DNA of 64,000 bases, from positions 1,302,001-1,366,000 of the forward strand of contig NZ_CP134500.1 in NCBI RefSeq assembly GCF_031760065.1. Direction: 5' to 3'. Position numbers and translations under genes: made by a program. Position 1 is the first letter of the stretch. Each line of letters opens with the position of its first letter. The DNA is from Streptomyces durocortorensis (GTDB lineage Bacteria > Actinomycetota > Actinomycetes > Streptomycetales > Streptomycetaceae). Below are positions 17,902 to 27,079 of this stretch, one piece after another. A model generated the notes under the pieces. That model did not search any database, was not told the origin of the DNA, and saw nothing but the letters and a program-made list of their open reading frames with translations.

Positions 17902-18618
17902 TCAGCTTCCCTGAACCTCACAGACGCCGTCCGCGTCACAGGCCGCCGCGTCCCCGCCGACGGCGGTCAGCCCCGTGTCCGGGCGGTCCTTCCAGGCCTG
18001 CTCCAGCGCCTGGACGAAGACCTCGGACGGCTGGCCGCCGGAGATCCCGTAGCGCCGGTCCAGCACGAAGAACGGCACGGCGTTGGCGCCCAGTTCGGCC
18101 GCCTCGCGCTCGTCGGTGCGGACCTCGTCGGCGTACGCCCCGGGGTCGGCGAGCACCGCGCGGGCCTCGTCGGCGTCGAGTCCGGCCTCCACCGCGAGGG
18201 CGAGAAGCACCTCGTCGTCGAAGACGGAACGCTCCTCGGCGAAGTTCGCCCGGTAGGCGAGGGTCAGCAGCTCGTCCTGACGGCCCCGGGCCTTGGCCAG
18301 GTGCAGCAGCCGGTGGATGTCGAAGGTGCTGCCGTGGTCACGGCCCTCGGTGCGGTAGCCGAGCCCCTCGGACCGCGCGCTGGCCGCGACGTTCGCCTCC
18401 ATCGCGGCGGCTTCCTCGCGGGTGCGGCCGTACTTCTCGGCCAGCATGTCGATCACCGGCGCGGTGTCGCCCTTGGCCCTGCCGGGGTCGAGCTCGAAGG
18501 AGCGGTGCACGATCTCGACCTCGTCCCGGTGGGCGAACTCGGCGAGGCCCTTCTCGAAGCGGGCCTTACCGATGTAGCACCAGGGACAGGCGATGTCCGA
18601 CCAGATCTCGACGCGCAT
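17902..18618 (-). CDS. DsbA-family (FrnE-like) thiol oxidoreductase
   Basis: This 238-residue protein has the thioredoxin-fold DsbA/2-hydroxychromene-2-carboxylate isomerase architecture. The redox motif CPWC is at residues 11-14 right after the first strand, and the cis-Pro loop is ANAVPFFVLDRRYGISG. There is no signal peptide, so it acts in the cytoplasm, as FrnE-type proteins do. A second Cys pair at the C-terminus (CDADGVCEV) is a FrnE-like feature. It lies alone between the aminotransferase and the aldehyde dehydrogenase remnant. Confidence 0.87.
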   Translation of the reverse strand: MRVEIWSDIACPWCYIGKARFEKGLAEFAHRDEVEIVHRSFELDPGRAKGDTAPVIDMLAEKYGRTREEAAAMEANVAASARSEGLGYRTEGRDHGSTFDIHRLLHLAKARGRQDELLTLAYRANFAEERSVFDDEVLLALAVEAGLDADEARAVLADPGAYADEVRTDEREAAELGANAVPFFVLDRRYGISGGQPSEVFVQALEQAWKDRPDTGLTAVGGDAAACDADGVCEVQGS

Positions 18619-18743
18619 GACTCTTCTGCTCTCCAGGGCTCGTGGGGGGGGCGGAGGGGGCCTCCGCGGATCAGGTCACCGGTGCGAACACCGAACCGCA
18701 CCGGGTGATTCCCGCACCGCCCGCTCCTCCCCCGCCCCCGCCG

Positions 18744-19445
18744 TCAGGCGCGGCCCCCGCCGACCCGGCGGGGCAGCCCCAGCGGGTTGGCCTCGCGCAG
18801 TTCCGGCGGGAGGAGCGCTTCGGGGGTGGACTGGTACGTCACCGGGCGCAGCCAGCGTTCGATCGCCGTGGCGCCGACCGAGGTGGCGGTGGACGTGGTT
18901 GCCGGGTAGGGGCCGCCGTGGTGCTGGGCGGGGGCGACGGCCACGCCGGTCGGCCAGCCGTTGACCAGGATGCGGCCCGCGAGCGGGGTGAGGGTGGCGA
19001 GGAGGCGGGCCGCGTCGGGGTCCGGGGCTTCGGTCGCGGTGTGGAGGGCGGCGGTGAGGTTCCCGGGGAGGCGGGCGAGGACGGCGGCGACTTCGTCCCT
19101 GGAGGCGTACCGGGCGATCACGGTGACCGGGCCGAAGCACTCCTCCAGCAGCGCGTCGTGCGGGCCCTCCGCGGTCAGCCGCGCGGCCGGAACGGTGAGG
19201 AACCCGGCGGAGACGGTGTGCTCCCCGCCCGCACCGGGGGTGACGGGGGCCTCGACGTCCGGGAGCGCGGCCCGTTCGCGTACGCCGGTGACGAAGGCGT
19301 CCCGGATGCGGTGGTCGAGCATCACCCCGGAGCCGGTGGAGCTGACCGTCTCGGTGAGGGTCTTCAGCAGCCGGTCGCCCGCCGCGCCCTCGGGGACCAG
19401 GACGAAGCCGGGCTTGGTGCAGAACTGGCCGACGCCCAGGGTCAT
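18744..19445 (-). pseudogene. aldehyde dehydrogenase, 5' half missing
   Basis: These 233 residues match only the C-terminal half of an NADP-type aldehyde dehydrogenase of the 2-oxoglutarate-semialdehyde dehydrogenase group. The catalytic Cys motif GVGQFCTKPG, normally near residue 260-290, appears within the first ten residues. LEECFGPVTVI and the C-terminal GILVNGWPTGV-like segment are intact. Between 19446 and the IclR gene no frame on the minus strand encodes the missing Rossmann domain or glutamate motif. The stretch therefore looks like a deletion remnant and should not make an active enzyme. Full-length homologues often sit with IclR regulators in sugar-acid catabolic loci. Confidence 0.75.
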
Positions 19446-19564
19446 CGAGCCGCCGAGCCAACCTGCTCGCGCGGGTTCCCCGTCCGGGGGTCGACGCTCC
19501 AGACTGGTCCTGCGCTCCCTGTGCTCACCGTGTTCCTCCCGGTCCTGGGCCGCACACCAGGAAC

Positions 19565-19580
19565 GTTCGGTATTCTGAAC
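19565..19580 (+). promoter_or_regulatory. candidate IclR operator
   Basis: The 16-base dyad GTTC-GGTATTCT-GAAC lies in the 255-base region between the aldehyde dehydrogenase remnant and the IclR gene. A GTTC-N8-GAAC layout would suit an IclR dimer, and its position could have served the divergent catabolic gene. The assignment is an inference. Confidence 0.4.
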
Positions 19581-19700
19581 AGAGTTCCTGGTCGTGAATG
19601 TGCTGGGACTCTATTTCCGGGCGTTCCGTGTTGGCAATCGTCCGTGCCGCCCGTCGTGGCGGCAGCCGTGGTGACAAGCTTTTCGAAGGGGGCGAGGGCG

Positions 19701-20471
19701 ATGTCGGTCGCCGAGTCCGGTGGAGCGCAGGTCAAATCCGCGGTGCGGACGGTGGAGCTCCTCGAATACTTCGCGGGTCGGCCCGGCATGCACTCGCTCG
19801 CCGCCGTGCAGGAGGCCGTCGGCTATCCCAAGTCCAGCCTCTACATGCTGCTGCGCACCCTGGTCGAGCTGGGCTGGGTGGAGACGGACGCGACGGGCAC
19901 GCGGTACGGGATCGGGGTGCGCGCCCTGCTGGTGGGCACTTCGTACATCGACGGCGACGAGGTCGTGGCCGCCGCCCGGCCCACCTTGGACCGGCTCTCC
20001 GACGACACCACGGAGACCATCCACCTGGCCCGCCTCGACGGCACGAACGTGGTCTACCTCGCCACCCGCCAGTCCCAGCACTATCTGCGCCCCTTCACCC
20101 GGGTCGGCCGCAGGCTGCCCGCCCACTCCACCTCGCTCGGCAAGGCGCTGCTCGCCACCCACAGCGACGAGCAGGTCCGCAAGATGCTGCCCGAGACGCT
20201 GCCCGCGCTGACCGAACACACCATCACCGACCGCGAGAAGCTGATCGAGGAGCTCCGCCTGGTCCGCGAGCAGGGGTACGCGGTCGACCGCGAGGAGAAC
20301 ACCGTCGGCCTGCGCTGCTTCGGCGTGGCGATCCCCTACCGGACGCCCGCGCGCGACGCGGTCAGCTGCTCGGTGCCGGTCGCCCGGCTCACCCCCGGGC
20401 ACGAACAGACGGTCAAGGACGCCCTGTTCGACGCCCGGGACCGGCTCGCGCTCGCCACCCGGAGGCTCTGA
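19701..20471 (+). CDS. IclR-family transcriptional regulator
   Basis: This 256-residue regulator has an N-terminal winged helix (about residues 10-70: VKSAVRTVELLEYFAG, YPKSSLYMLLRTLVELGW) and the C-terminal IclR effector domain (LPAHSTSLGKALLA, GYAVDREENTVGLRCFGVAI). Family members of this type control sugar-acid or aromatic catabolism, which fits the divergent aldehyde dehydrogenase remnant. I chose the ATG at 19701, behind gaaggggg; the frame is open well upstream but that part is antisense to the remnant. It overlaps the GNAT gene by one base. Confidence 0.9.
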   Translation: MSVAESGGAQVKSAVRTVELLEYFAGRPGMHSLAAVQEAVGYPKSSLYMLLRTLVELGWVETDATGTRYGIGVRALLVGTSYIDGDEVVAAARPTLDRLSDDTTETIHLARLDGTNVVYLATRQSQHYLRPFTRVGRRLPAHSTSLGKALLATHSDEQVRKMLPETLPALTEHTITDREKLIEELRLVREQGYAVDREENTVGLRCFGVAIPYRTPARDAVSCSVPVARLTPGHEQTVKDALFDARDRLALATRRL

Positions 20472-20950
20472 TGACCGAGATCTCCCTGCGCGCGGTGGAG
20501 GACGGCGATCTGCCGCTGTTCTTCGCCTGGATGAGCGACCCCGCGGCCACCCGCGTCGCCGCGTTCACCCCGGAGGACCCCACCGACCGCGCCGCCTTCG
20601 ACGCCCACTGGGCGCGGCTGCGCGCCGGGGCCGGCGGGGTGGTGATGCGCACGGTGGTGGCCGACGGTTCGGTGGTGGGCCATGTCGGGGCGTACGGCAC
20701 CGACGACGACCGGCAGGTCACGTACTGGATCGGCCGTGCGCACTGGGGCCGGGGACTGGCGACGGCCGCCCTGCGGGCGTTCCTCGACGAGACGCCCACG
20801 CGGCCGCTGCACGCGCGGGCGGCGGCCGACAACCTAGGCTCGCGCCGGGTGCTGGAGAAGTGCGGCTTCGTGGTGACCGGCACGGACCGCGGGTTCGCCC
20901 GCGCCCGGGGCGAGGAGATCGACGAGGTGCTGGTGACGCTCCGGGGATAG
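20471..20950 (+). CDS. GNAT-family N-acetyltransferase (RimJ/RimL-like)
   Basis: This 159-residue protein has the GNAT fold: an N-terminal ISLRAVEDGDLPLFFAWM typical of the RimJ/RimL branch, YWIGRAHWGRGLATAALRAF with the acetyl-CoA pyrophosphate loop (near residue 95), and AAADNLGSRRVLEKCGF close to the C-terminus. It overlaps the IclR stop as TGATG and is therefore coupled to the regulator. The substrate may be an amino-terminal group or a small amine and cannot be predicted. Confidence 0.87.
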   Translation: MTEISLRAVEDGDLPLFFAWMSDPAATRVAAFTPEDPTDRAAFDAHWARLRAGAGGVVMRTVVADGSVVGHVGAYGTDDDRQVTYWIGRAHWGRGLATAALRAFLDETPTRPLHARAAADNLGSRRVLEKCGFVVTGTDRGFARARGEEIDEVLVTLRG

Positions 20951-21044
20951 GGCTCAGGGCGGGAGGCTCTCTCCCCCGGATGGCGGAGGCGGATCGTCGC
21001 CGGGCAGGACGTGCGGGGCACGGCCGGCGCGGGAGCGTGGAGCC

Positions 21045-22160
21045 ATGACAGCGAACCGGCCCTCCGCAGCGCCCCCTCCCGTCCAGCACCGCGCCGGGAC
21101 GGGCAAGACACCCTCGTACCGCACCGCACCGCCCGAGACGCCCCCGTACCGCATCAGCAGAGCGCGCGTCGTGCTCCGGGCGGTCGCCATGGTGTCCTGT
21201 CTGCCCTACATCGCGCTCAAGGTCGCCTGGATGGCGGGCAGTCAGCTCGGTATCCCGGACGGCAGCGCGCTGCTCGACGGCGGCACCACGCTGCGCGTCG
21301 CCAACGGGGCCACCGTGCTGATGGACGGCGCCGTCATCGTCCTCGCTCTGCTGCTCACCCGGCCCTGGGGCAAGCGGGTGCCGGCCTGGCTGCTGGTGCT
21401 GCCGATGTGGGTGGCGAGCGGTCTGCTGCTGCCGATCATGACGGGCTTCCCGATCCAGATGGCCCTTGGACTCTTCGGCGGTGGCGACGGGCGGCCGGTC
21501 GGCGAGGGGAACTCCGACGCGTTCCTGGACCCGTGGGTCTTCGGTGTCGTCTACGGCGGCTTCATCGTCCAGGGCCTCGCCCTCGGCAGCCTCTTCGCGC
21601 TGTACGCCAGGGAGCGCTGGGGCCACCTGTGGCAGGGGAGGCTGCGGGATCTGCCGGACAGCCCGACCACGCCCGCCCTGCGCGCGACCGCCGTCGCCGT
21701 CGCTGGGGCGGCCCTTCTCCCCGGCGTCACGCACCTGTTGTGGCTCTCCGGTTCGACCGCCGGGCTCAACCCGGGCCGGGCCGCGGCCCGCACCAGCGAT
21801 TTCTACGTCCTGGAAGCCGTCAGCCTGCTCTTCGTGGTGGCCACCGTCGTCGGGGTGCTCCTGCTCGCCTTCCGGCGTACCGGCCGCCTCTCCCTGCGGC
21901 TGCCGCTCGTCCTGGCCTGGGCCGGTTCGGCGGCCACGGCCTGCTGGGGCGGCTGGTTGAGCGTCACCGGGCTGATCGGCGCGGGCGAAGCGGCGGACCG
22001 GCCGATGCCGGCGACGACGACGGTCTACGCTGTCCAGATGCTGGCCGGGGCGCTCGTCATGACACTTGGCGCGTACTTCTTCGCGGAGCGCGCGGCGGCT
22101 TCCGCGCTGCCCGCGGCCGCCGATGCCCCTGCCCCGCCGTCCGACAGCCGGGTGTCATGA
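21045..22160 (+). CDS. polytopic membrane protein coupled to a two-component system
   Basis: This 371-residue protein has a Pro/Thr-rich cytoplasmic N-terminus of about 40 residues and about eight hydrophobic helices (for example VLRAVAMVSCLPYIALKVAW, LLVLPMWVASGLLLPIM, LLFVVATVVGVLLLAF and AVQMLAGALVMTLGAYFF), ending in an Ala/Pro-rich tail. I do not recognise a catalytic or transport motif. Its stop overlaps the ATG of the histidine kinase gene as ATGA. It may be an accessory sensor or the object of the signalling system (inference). Confidence 0.78.
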   Translation: MTANRPSAAPPPVQHRAGTGKTPSYRTAPPETPPYRISRARVVLRAVAMVSCLPYIALKVAWMAGSQLGIPDGSALLDGGTTLRVANGATVLMDGAVIVLALLLTRPWGKRVPAWLLVLPMWVASGLLLPIMTGFPIQMALGLFGGGDGRPVGEGNSDAFLDPWVFGVVYGGFIVQGLALGSLFALYARERWGHLWQGRLRDLPDSPTTPALRATAVAVAGAALLPGVTHLLWLSGSTAGLNPGRAAARTSDFYVLEAVSLLFVVATVVGVLLLAFRRTGRLSLRLPLVLAWAGSAATACWGGWLSVTGLIGAGEAADRPMPATTTVYAVQMLAGALVMTLGAYFFAERAAASALPAAADAPAPPSDSRVS

Positions 22161-23452
22161 GGGCGGTCGCCCCGCTGTTCGGCCGGCGGGCGCGGCTGCG
22201 CTGGCTGCATCTGATCATCGGCGGCGCGCTGCTGATGCCGTACTTCCTGGTCAGCACGGTCCTGGTCGGCATGGCGAGCGGTGGGGAACAGCTCCTCTCC
22301 TCGCTGCCCGCCCAGTTCGTCGCGTTCGCCCTCGCCCTGCCGATGGCGGCGGTCACCGGCTTCTTCGCCCTGGTCCGGCCGCTGTCCGTGGCCGCCGCCC
22401 GCGCCCTGTGCGGGGTCCCGCCCGCCCTGCTGGCCGACGGGCCCGCCCGGACCCGGCAGGCCCGGGTGCGTGCGGCCGGCTGGTACACCCTGCATCTGGC
22501 GCTCGGCGGGATCGTCAGCGGGATCACGCTGGCACTGCCGCCGTTCGCGGTGACGGTGGCCGCCCTGCCGTTCTTCGCGGGGCTGCGCGACACCTGGCTG
22601 TACGGCGGGCCCGATGCGCTGCGGGAGCCGTGGGCCCTGGCCTTCGCGCCGCTCGCCGGGCTCGCGATGCTGGTGGCGATGGCGCTGGTCGCGGCGGCGG
22701 CCGGGGAGCTGCTGGCCCGACGGGCCCCGGCTCTGCTGGGGCCGACCCCCGAGGACCGGCTGGCCGCCGCCGAGCGCCGGGCCGCGGACCTGGCGGTGCG
22801 CAACCGGCTCGCCCGGGAGCTGCACGACTCGGTGGGCCACGCGCTGAGTGCCGTGACCCTTCAGGCGGGGGCGGCGCGCCGGGTCCTGGACCGCGATCCG
22901 GAGTTCGTCCGCGAGGCGCTGACCGCCATCGAGGAGACGACACGGCGGACGGTCGGCGAGCTGGACTCGGTACTGGGGCTGCTGAGGCGGGACGGAGAGC
23001 CGGACGAGGGCGGGGAAGCGGCTTACGGGCCGGGGCTGGACGCGCTGGACGGGCTGCTGGCGCACTGCGGGGTACCGGTGGCGTACGAGCGGGAGGGCGA
23101 TCCCGGTGCCCCGGACAACGTGGACCCGGCGGTCTCGCGGGAGGCGTACCGGATCGTCCAGGAGGGGCTGAGCAACGCCCTGCGGCACGGCGGGGGCGGC
23201 CCGTCCCCCGTGCGGCTGCTGATCGCGATACGGGAGAGGGAGCTGGAGATCGTGGTGGAGAACCCGGTGGGCGAGCGGCCCGCCGTCGTGCGGCCCGGAG
23301 GCGGCCGCGGGCTGCGCGGCATCGCGGAGCGGGCCGTCCTGCTGGGCGGCCGGACGGAGGCGGGTCCGTACGACGGCGGCTGGCGGCTGACCGCCCGGCT
23401 GCCTCTGGCGGCCGGGCGTACGACCGACGGACATGCGGAGGAACAGCGATGA
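22157..23452 (+). CDS. NarL/DesK-type sensor histidine kinase
   Basis: This 431-residue membrane kinase has four hydrophobic helices in its first 200 residues (sensor domain with little extracellular loop). A HisKA_3 dimerisation domain follows with the phospho-acceptor His223 in ELHDSVGHALS, and an HATPase domain has EAYRIVQEGLSNALRHG and GGGRGLRGIAERA. I chose the ATG at 22157, which overlaps the stop of the upstream membrane protein; the longer open frame is a shadow of that gene. Its own stop overlaps the regulator start. The stimulus is unknown; context with a penicillin-binding protein hints at the envelope. Confidence 0.92.
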   Translation: MRAVAPLFGRRARLRWLHLIIGGALLMPYFLVSTVLVGMASGGEQLLSSLPAQFVAFALALPMAAVTGFFALVRPLSVAAARALCGVPPALLADGPARTRQARVRAAGWYTLHLALGGIVSGITLALPPFAVTVAALPFFAGLRDTWLYGGPDALREPWALAFAPLAGLAMLVAMALVAAAAGELLARRAPALLGPTPEDRLAAAERRAADLAVRNRLARELHDSVGHALSAVTLQAGAARRVLDRDPEFVREALTAIEETTRRTVGELDSVLGLLRRDGEPDEGGEAAYGPGLDALDGLLAHCGVPVAYEREGDPGAPDNVDPAVSREAYRIVQEGLSNALRHGGGGPSPVRLLIAIRERELEIVVENPVGERPAVVRPGGGRGLRGIAERAVLLGGRTEAGPYDGGWRLTARLPLAAGRTTDGHAEEQR

Positions 23453-24111
23453 GCGAGGCTCCGGTACGGGTGGTGCTGGCGGACGACGAGCGGATGGTGC
23501 GTACGGCGCTGCGCGCGATCCTGGACGCCGAGGAGGGCATCGAGGTCGTCGGGGAGGCCACCACTGGTGCGGAGGCCGTCTCCGTGGTGCGGGAGCTGCG
23601 GCCCGACGTGGTGCTGATGGACGTGCGGATGCCGGAGATCGACGGCATCCGGGCCACCCAGCAGATCCTCGCCACGCTGGAGGACCCGCCGAGGATCGTC
23701 GTCGTGACGACCTTCGAGAACGACGCGTACGTGTACGAGGCCCTGCACGCCGGAGCGGCCGGGTTCCTGCTGAAGCGGGTCGCGGCCGAGGAGCTGGTGC
23801 AGGCGGTGCGCCTGGTGGCGTGCGGCGACTCGCTCCTCTACCCGGCGGCGGTACGCACGCTGGCCGCCGAGCACGCCGCGCGGCAGGCGCCCGGGGCCCC
23901 GGCGTGGGTGGCGAGGCTGACCGGGCGGGAGGCGGACGTACTGCGGCTGATGGCGGCGGGGCTGACCAACGCGGAGATCGCGGAGCAGCTCGCAGTGGGC
24001 CCGGCGACGGCGAAGACCCATGTGGCGTCGGTCCTCGCGAAGACCGGCGCCCGGGACCGTACGCAGGCGGTCATCGCGGCGTACGAGTCCGGCTTCATCA
24101 CCCCGGGCTGA
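23449..24111 (+). CDS. NarL/FixJ-family response regulator
   Basis: This 220-residue regulator has a receiver domain with the acidic pair DDE at its start, phospho-acceptor Asp58 in LMDVRMPEIDG, a Thr in VVTTFEND and a Lys in FLLKRVA. A LuxR-type HTH follows (LTGREADVLRLMAAGLTNAEIAEQL). It overlaps the kinase gene by 4 bases and is its cognate partner. The target promoters cannot be read here, but its own operon and the following penicillin-binding protein gene, 89 bases away, are the natural first candidates. Confidence 0.93.
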   Translation: MSEAPVRVVLADDERMVRTALRAILDAEEGIEVVGEATTGAEAVSVVRELRPDVVLMDVRMPEIDGIRATQQILATLEDPPRIVVVTTFENDAYVYEALHAGAAGFLLKRVAAEELVQAVRLVACGDSLLYPAAVRTLAAEHAARQAPGAPAWVARLTGREADVLRLMAAGLTNAEIAEQLAVGPATAKTHVASVLAKTGARDRTQAVIAAYESGFITPG

Positions 24112-24200
24112 GCGGCGGCCCCCGTGCACCGCGTGAGAAATCGGTGAGAAGGGGCACGTGGGGGAACGGCCGGAACCGACCCGCTCGTCCCTCCAACGGG

Positions 24201-25652
24201 ATGAACAAGACAATCAGGCGCGCTTCGGCCTTCTGCCTGCTCATGGTGCTCGCCCTGCTGGTGCGGGCGACATGGGTGCAGGGCTACCAGGCCAAGGCGC
24301 TCGCAGACGACGAGCACAACCGGCGGAACACCATCGCGCAGTACGCGCAGCCGCTCGGGGACATCATCGTGGCCGGTTCGCCGGTCACCGGATCGAAGGG
24401 GACCAGTGGCGGCGACCTCCGGTACAAGAGGACCTACCCGCAGGGCGAGCTCTATGCGGCCGTGACGGGCTACAGCTCGCAGGCGTACGGCGCGACCCAG
24501 CTCGAAGGCATCTACAGCGACGTCCTGGACGGCACGGACGACCGCCTGAAGAACCCCAAGGACCTGCTCACCGGCGAGCAGGCCACCCCGGGCAACGTCC
24601 TGACCACCATCGACCCGGGCGTCCAGAAGGCGGCCTACGAGGCGCTCGGCGACGACAAGGGCGCGGCGGTGGCCATCGATCCGAAGACCGGGCGCATCCT
24701 GGGCATGGTCTCCACACCCTCGTACGACCCCTCGACGATCAGCGGTACGGGAGACGGCGACGCTTGGAAGAAGCTGCTGGACGACCCGGACAAGCCGCTG
24801 GTCAACCGGGCGCTGCGGCAGCCGCTGGCGCCGGGCTCGACGTTCAAGCTGGTGGTCGCGGCGGCGGCGCTGGAGAACGGGCTGTACGGCTCGGTCGACG
24901 AGGCGACCAGGAGCCCCGACCCGTACACCCTTCCCGGCACCACCACCGTCCTCCGCAACGAGAACGCCTCCGCCCCCTGCGAGAACGCGACCCTGCGCAC
25001 CGCGCTCCGCTACTCCTGCAACAACGTCTTCGCGAAGGCGGCCGCCGACCTCGGCCAGGACAAGGTCAAGGAGATGGCCGACGCGTTCGGGTTCGACACC
25101 GAGAAGCTGGACGTCCCGGTGCGGGCCGCGAAGAGCGTCTACCCGACCGGTATGGACAAGGCCCAGACAGCCCTGACGGGCATCGGCCAGTTCGAGGTCA
25201 CCGCGACCCCGCTCCAGATGGCGATGGTCACCTCGGCCCTGGCCAACGGCGGTGAGCTGGCCGCGCCGCACATGGTGTCCCAGGTGACGGACGGGGACGG
25301 CACCGTACTGGAGGAGACCGGCGACGGCGACACTAAGCGCGTGGTGAAGGAGTCGACCGCCGAGCAGCTGCGCAGTGCGATGGTGACGGTCGTCGAGGAG
25401 GGCACCGGCACCAACGCCCGGATTCCCGGAGCCGAGGTCGGCGGGAAGACGGGGACCGCGCAGAACGGCGTGGACAACAGCAACACCCCGTACGCCTGGT
25501 TCACCTCGTACGCGAAGGACGACCGCAGCGGCAAGGAGGTCGCGGTCGCGGTGATCGTCGAGGACTCCGGATCGGCGCGCTCCGAGGTGAGCGGCAACGG
25601 CCTGGCCGCACCGATCGCGCAGAAGATGATGAAGGCGGCGCTGGAGCGGTGA
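24201..25652 (+). CDS. class B penicillin-binding protein (PBP2/PbpA-like transpeptidase)
   Basis: This 483-residue peptidoglycan transpeptidase is anchored by one N-terminal helix (about residues 8-22) with the rest outside the membrane. The catalytic triad is intact: SxxK at Ser213-Lys216 (PGSTFKL), SxN at 272-274 (YSCNN) and KTG at 416-418 (GGKTGTAQ). The N-terminal dimerisation part is short, as in streptomycete PbpA proteins that lie outside the dcw cluster. The ATG at 24201 follows CCAACGGG, a weak ribosome binding site. It is not overlapped with the response regulator but follows in the same direction. Confidence 0.92.
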   Translation: MNKTIRRASAFCLLMVLALLVRATWVQGYQAKALADDEHNRRNTIAQYAQPLGDIIVAGSPVTGSKGTSGGDLRYKRTYPQGELYAAVTGYSSQAYGATQLEGIYSDVLDGTDDRLKNPKDLLTGEQATPGNVLTTIDPGVQKAAYEALGDDKGAAVAIDPKTGRILGMVSTPSYDPSTISGTGDGDAWKKLLDDPDKPLVNRALRQPLAPGSTFKLVVAAAALENGLYGSVDEATRSPDPYTLPGTTTVLRNENASAPCENATLRTALRYSCNNVFAKAAADLGQDKVKEMADAFGFDTEKLDVPVRAAKSVYPTGMDKAQTALTGIGQFEVTATPLQMAMVTSALANGGELAAPHMVSQVTDGDGTVLEETGDGDTKRVVKESTAEQLRSAMVTVVEEGTGTNARIPGAEVGGKTGTAQNGVDNSNTPYAWFTSYAKDDRSGKEVAVAVIVEDSGSARSEVSGNGLAAPIAQKMMKAALER

Positions 25653-25864
25653 AGGCAACGGGTACGGGGGGGGGCGGCGGCCGGGGCGCATCGCGCAGCG
25701 GCTCCCGTGCCCCCAGCGCCTCTTAGCGCCTCCCAGGGCATCCGTTCCTAGGGCATCCGCCCGATGCCACCGGACCGTCTTACTCCGCAGCATGAGCCGC
25801 ACACGGCCCGCGGCCTGCGCCGCACGGCGCGGGCGCGGAGCGCGGGGACGGAGGGAGCGGAGGC
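25653..25864 (+). other. 212-base intergenic region with short direct repeats
   Basis: No gene is seen. The stretch contains paired short repeats (agcgcctc and agggcatccg each occur twice between about 25718 and 25757), with no clear hairpin terminator. The promoter of the following MFS gene should lie here. Confidence 0.4.
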
Positions 25865-27079
25865 ATGGGCGGTCCGGCGGTGGTGCGGGTCCTGCGGGAC
25901 CGGACGGCGGCGCGTTGTCTGGCGGGGGTGGTCATCTCCGGATTCGGTACGTCGGCGATGTGGCTCACGGCCGGGATCTGGGTCAAGTCGCTGACCGGGT
26001 CGAACAGTCTGGCGGCGCTGACCGTGTTCGCGTTGTGGGCCCCGGCGCTGGCCGGGCCCGCGCTCGGCGCGCTCGCCGACCGGCTGCCCCGGAAGGCGTT
26101 GCTGGTCCGGGTGAATCTGGCGCTGGCCTGCCTGCTGGGCGCGCTGGTGCTGGTGGACTCGGTCCGGAGCGTCTGGCTGGTCTTCGTTGTGCTGGTGCCC
26201 TACGGGGCGGGCGGGGTCCTCCTCGACGCGGCGGAGTCGGCGCTCGTCGCACGGGCCGTGGGCGCGGAGCTGCTGGCGGACTTCAACGGGCTGCGCATGA
26301 CGGCCAACGAGGGCATGAAGCTGATCGCCCCGCTGGCGGGCGCGGGGCTGTACGCACGGTTCGGCGGCCCTGCGGTGGCGCTGCTGGACGCGGTGACGTG
26401 CGCGCTGGCGGCCCTGGTCTTCGCCCGCCTGCCGGTACGGGAGGCTCCGCGGGCCCCGGCGGAACCGGGGTCGTGGCGTGGCGAACTCGCCGCCGGGCTG
26501 CGGCGGATACGCGCGTCGCCGGTGCTGTGCCCACTGGTGGCGGCCGGGGCGGCGACGATGCTGCTGGCGGGGATGAACGGGGCGATGACGTACGCCTACG
26601 TCGACGAGGTGCTCGGCCGGGCCCCGGCGTACACGGGGGTGCTGTACGCGGTGCAGGGCGCCGGTTCGGTGGCGGTGGGTGTGCTGGCGGGACCGCTGCT
26701 GCGCCGACTGCCGGAGCGGGTGTTCGCGGCGGGCGGGATGGCGTTGTTCGCGCTGGCGGTGGGGGCCCGGGCGGTGCCTGGGGACGCGGTGGCCATGGCG
26801 GCGAGCGCGGCGATCGGGTTCGGGCTGCCGTGCGTCCTGATCGCGGCGACGGTGGCGGTGCAGCGGGAGACCCCGGACGCGGTGCTGGGGCGGACGGCGG
26901 CGACGGCGAGCTCCCTGATGACGGCGCCGAACGCGGTGGCCCTGGCACTGGGGGCGGGGCTCGTCGCGGTGGTGGACGTGCGGGTGCTGACGGCGGTGGC
27001 CGGGGCGGCGGGGGTGGTGGCCGCGGTGGTGCTGGTGCGGCATCGCGCGGCGGGGGCCGGGGCAGAGAACTCCGTATGA
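25865..27079 (+). CDS. MFS transporter (MFS_1/enterobactin-exporter-like)
   Basis: This 404-residue protein has twelve predicted helices and the MFS motif A-like loop ALADRLPRKALLV between helices 2 and 3. It resembles the small exporters of the MdtG/EntS branch found with siderophore and antibiotic genes. The ATG follows gggagcgg. Its stop overlaps the ATG of a 54-codon frame (ATGA). Substrate and direction are not predictable, although efflux is the more likely direction. Confidence 0.85.
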   Translation: MGGPAVVRVLRDRTAARCLAGVVISGFGTSAMWLTAGIWVKSLTGSNSLAALTVFALWAPALAGPALGALADRLPRKALLVRVNLALACLLGALVLVDSVRSVWLVFVVLVPYGAGGVLLDAAESALVARAVGAELLADFNGLRMTANEGMKLIAPLAGAGLYARFGGPAVALLDAVTCALAALVFARLPVREAPRAPAEPGSWRGELAAGLRRIRASPVLCPLVAAGAATMLLAGMNGAMTYAYVDEVLGRAPAYTGVLYAVQGAGSVAVGVLAGPLLRRLPERVFAAGGMALFALAVGARAVPGDAVAMAASAAIGFGLPCVLIAATVAVQRETPDAVLGRTAATASSLMTAPNAVALALGAGLVAVVDVRVLTAVAGAAGVVAAVVLVRHRAAGAGAENSV

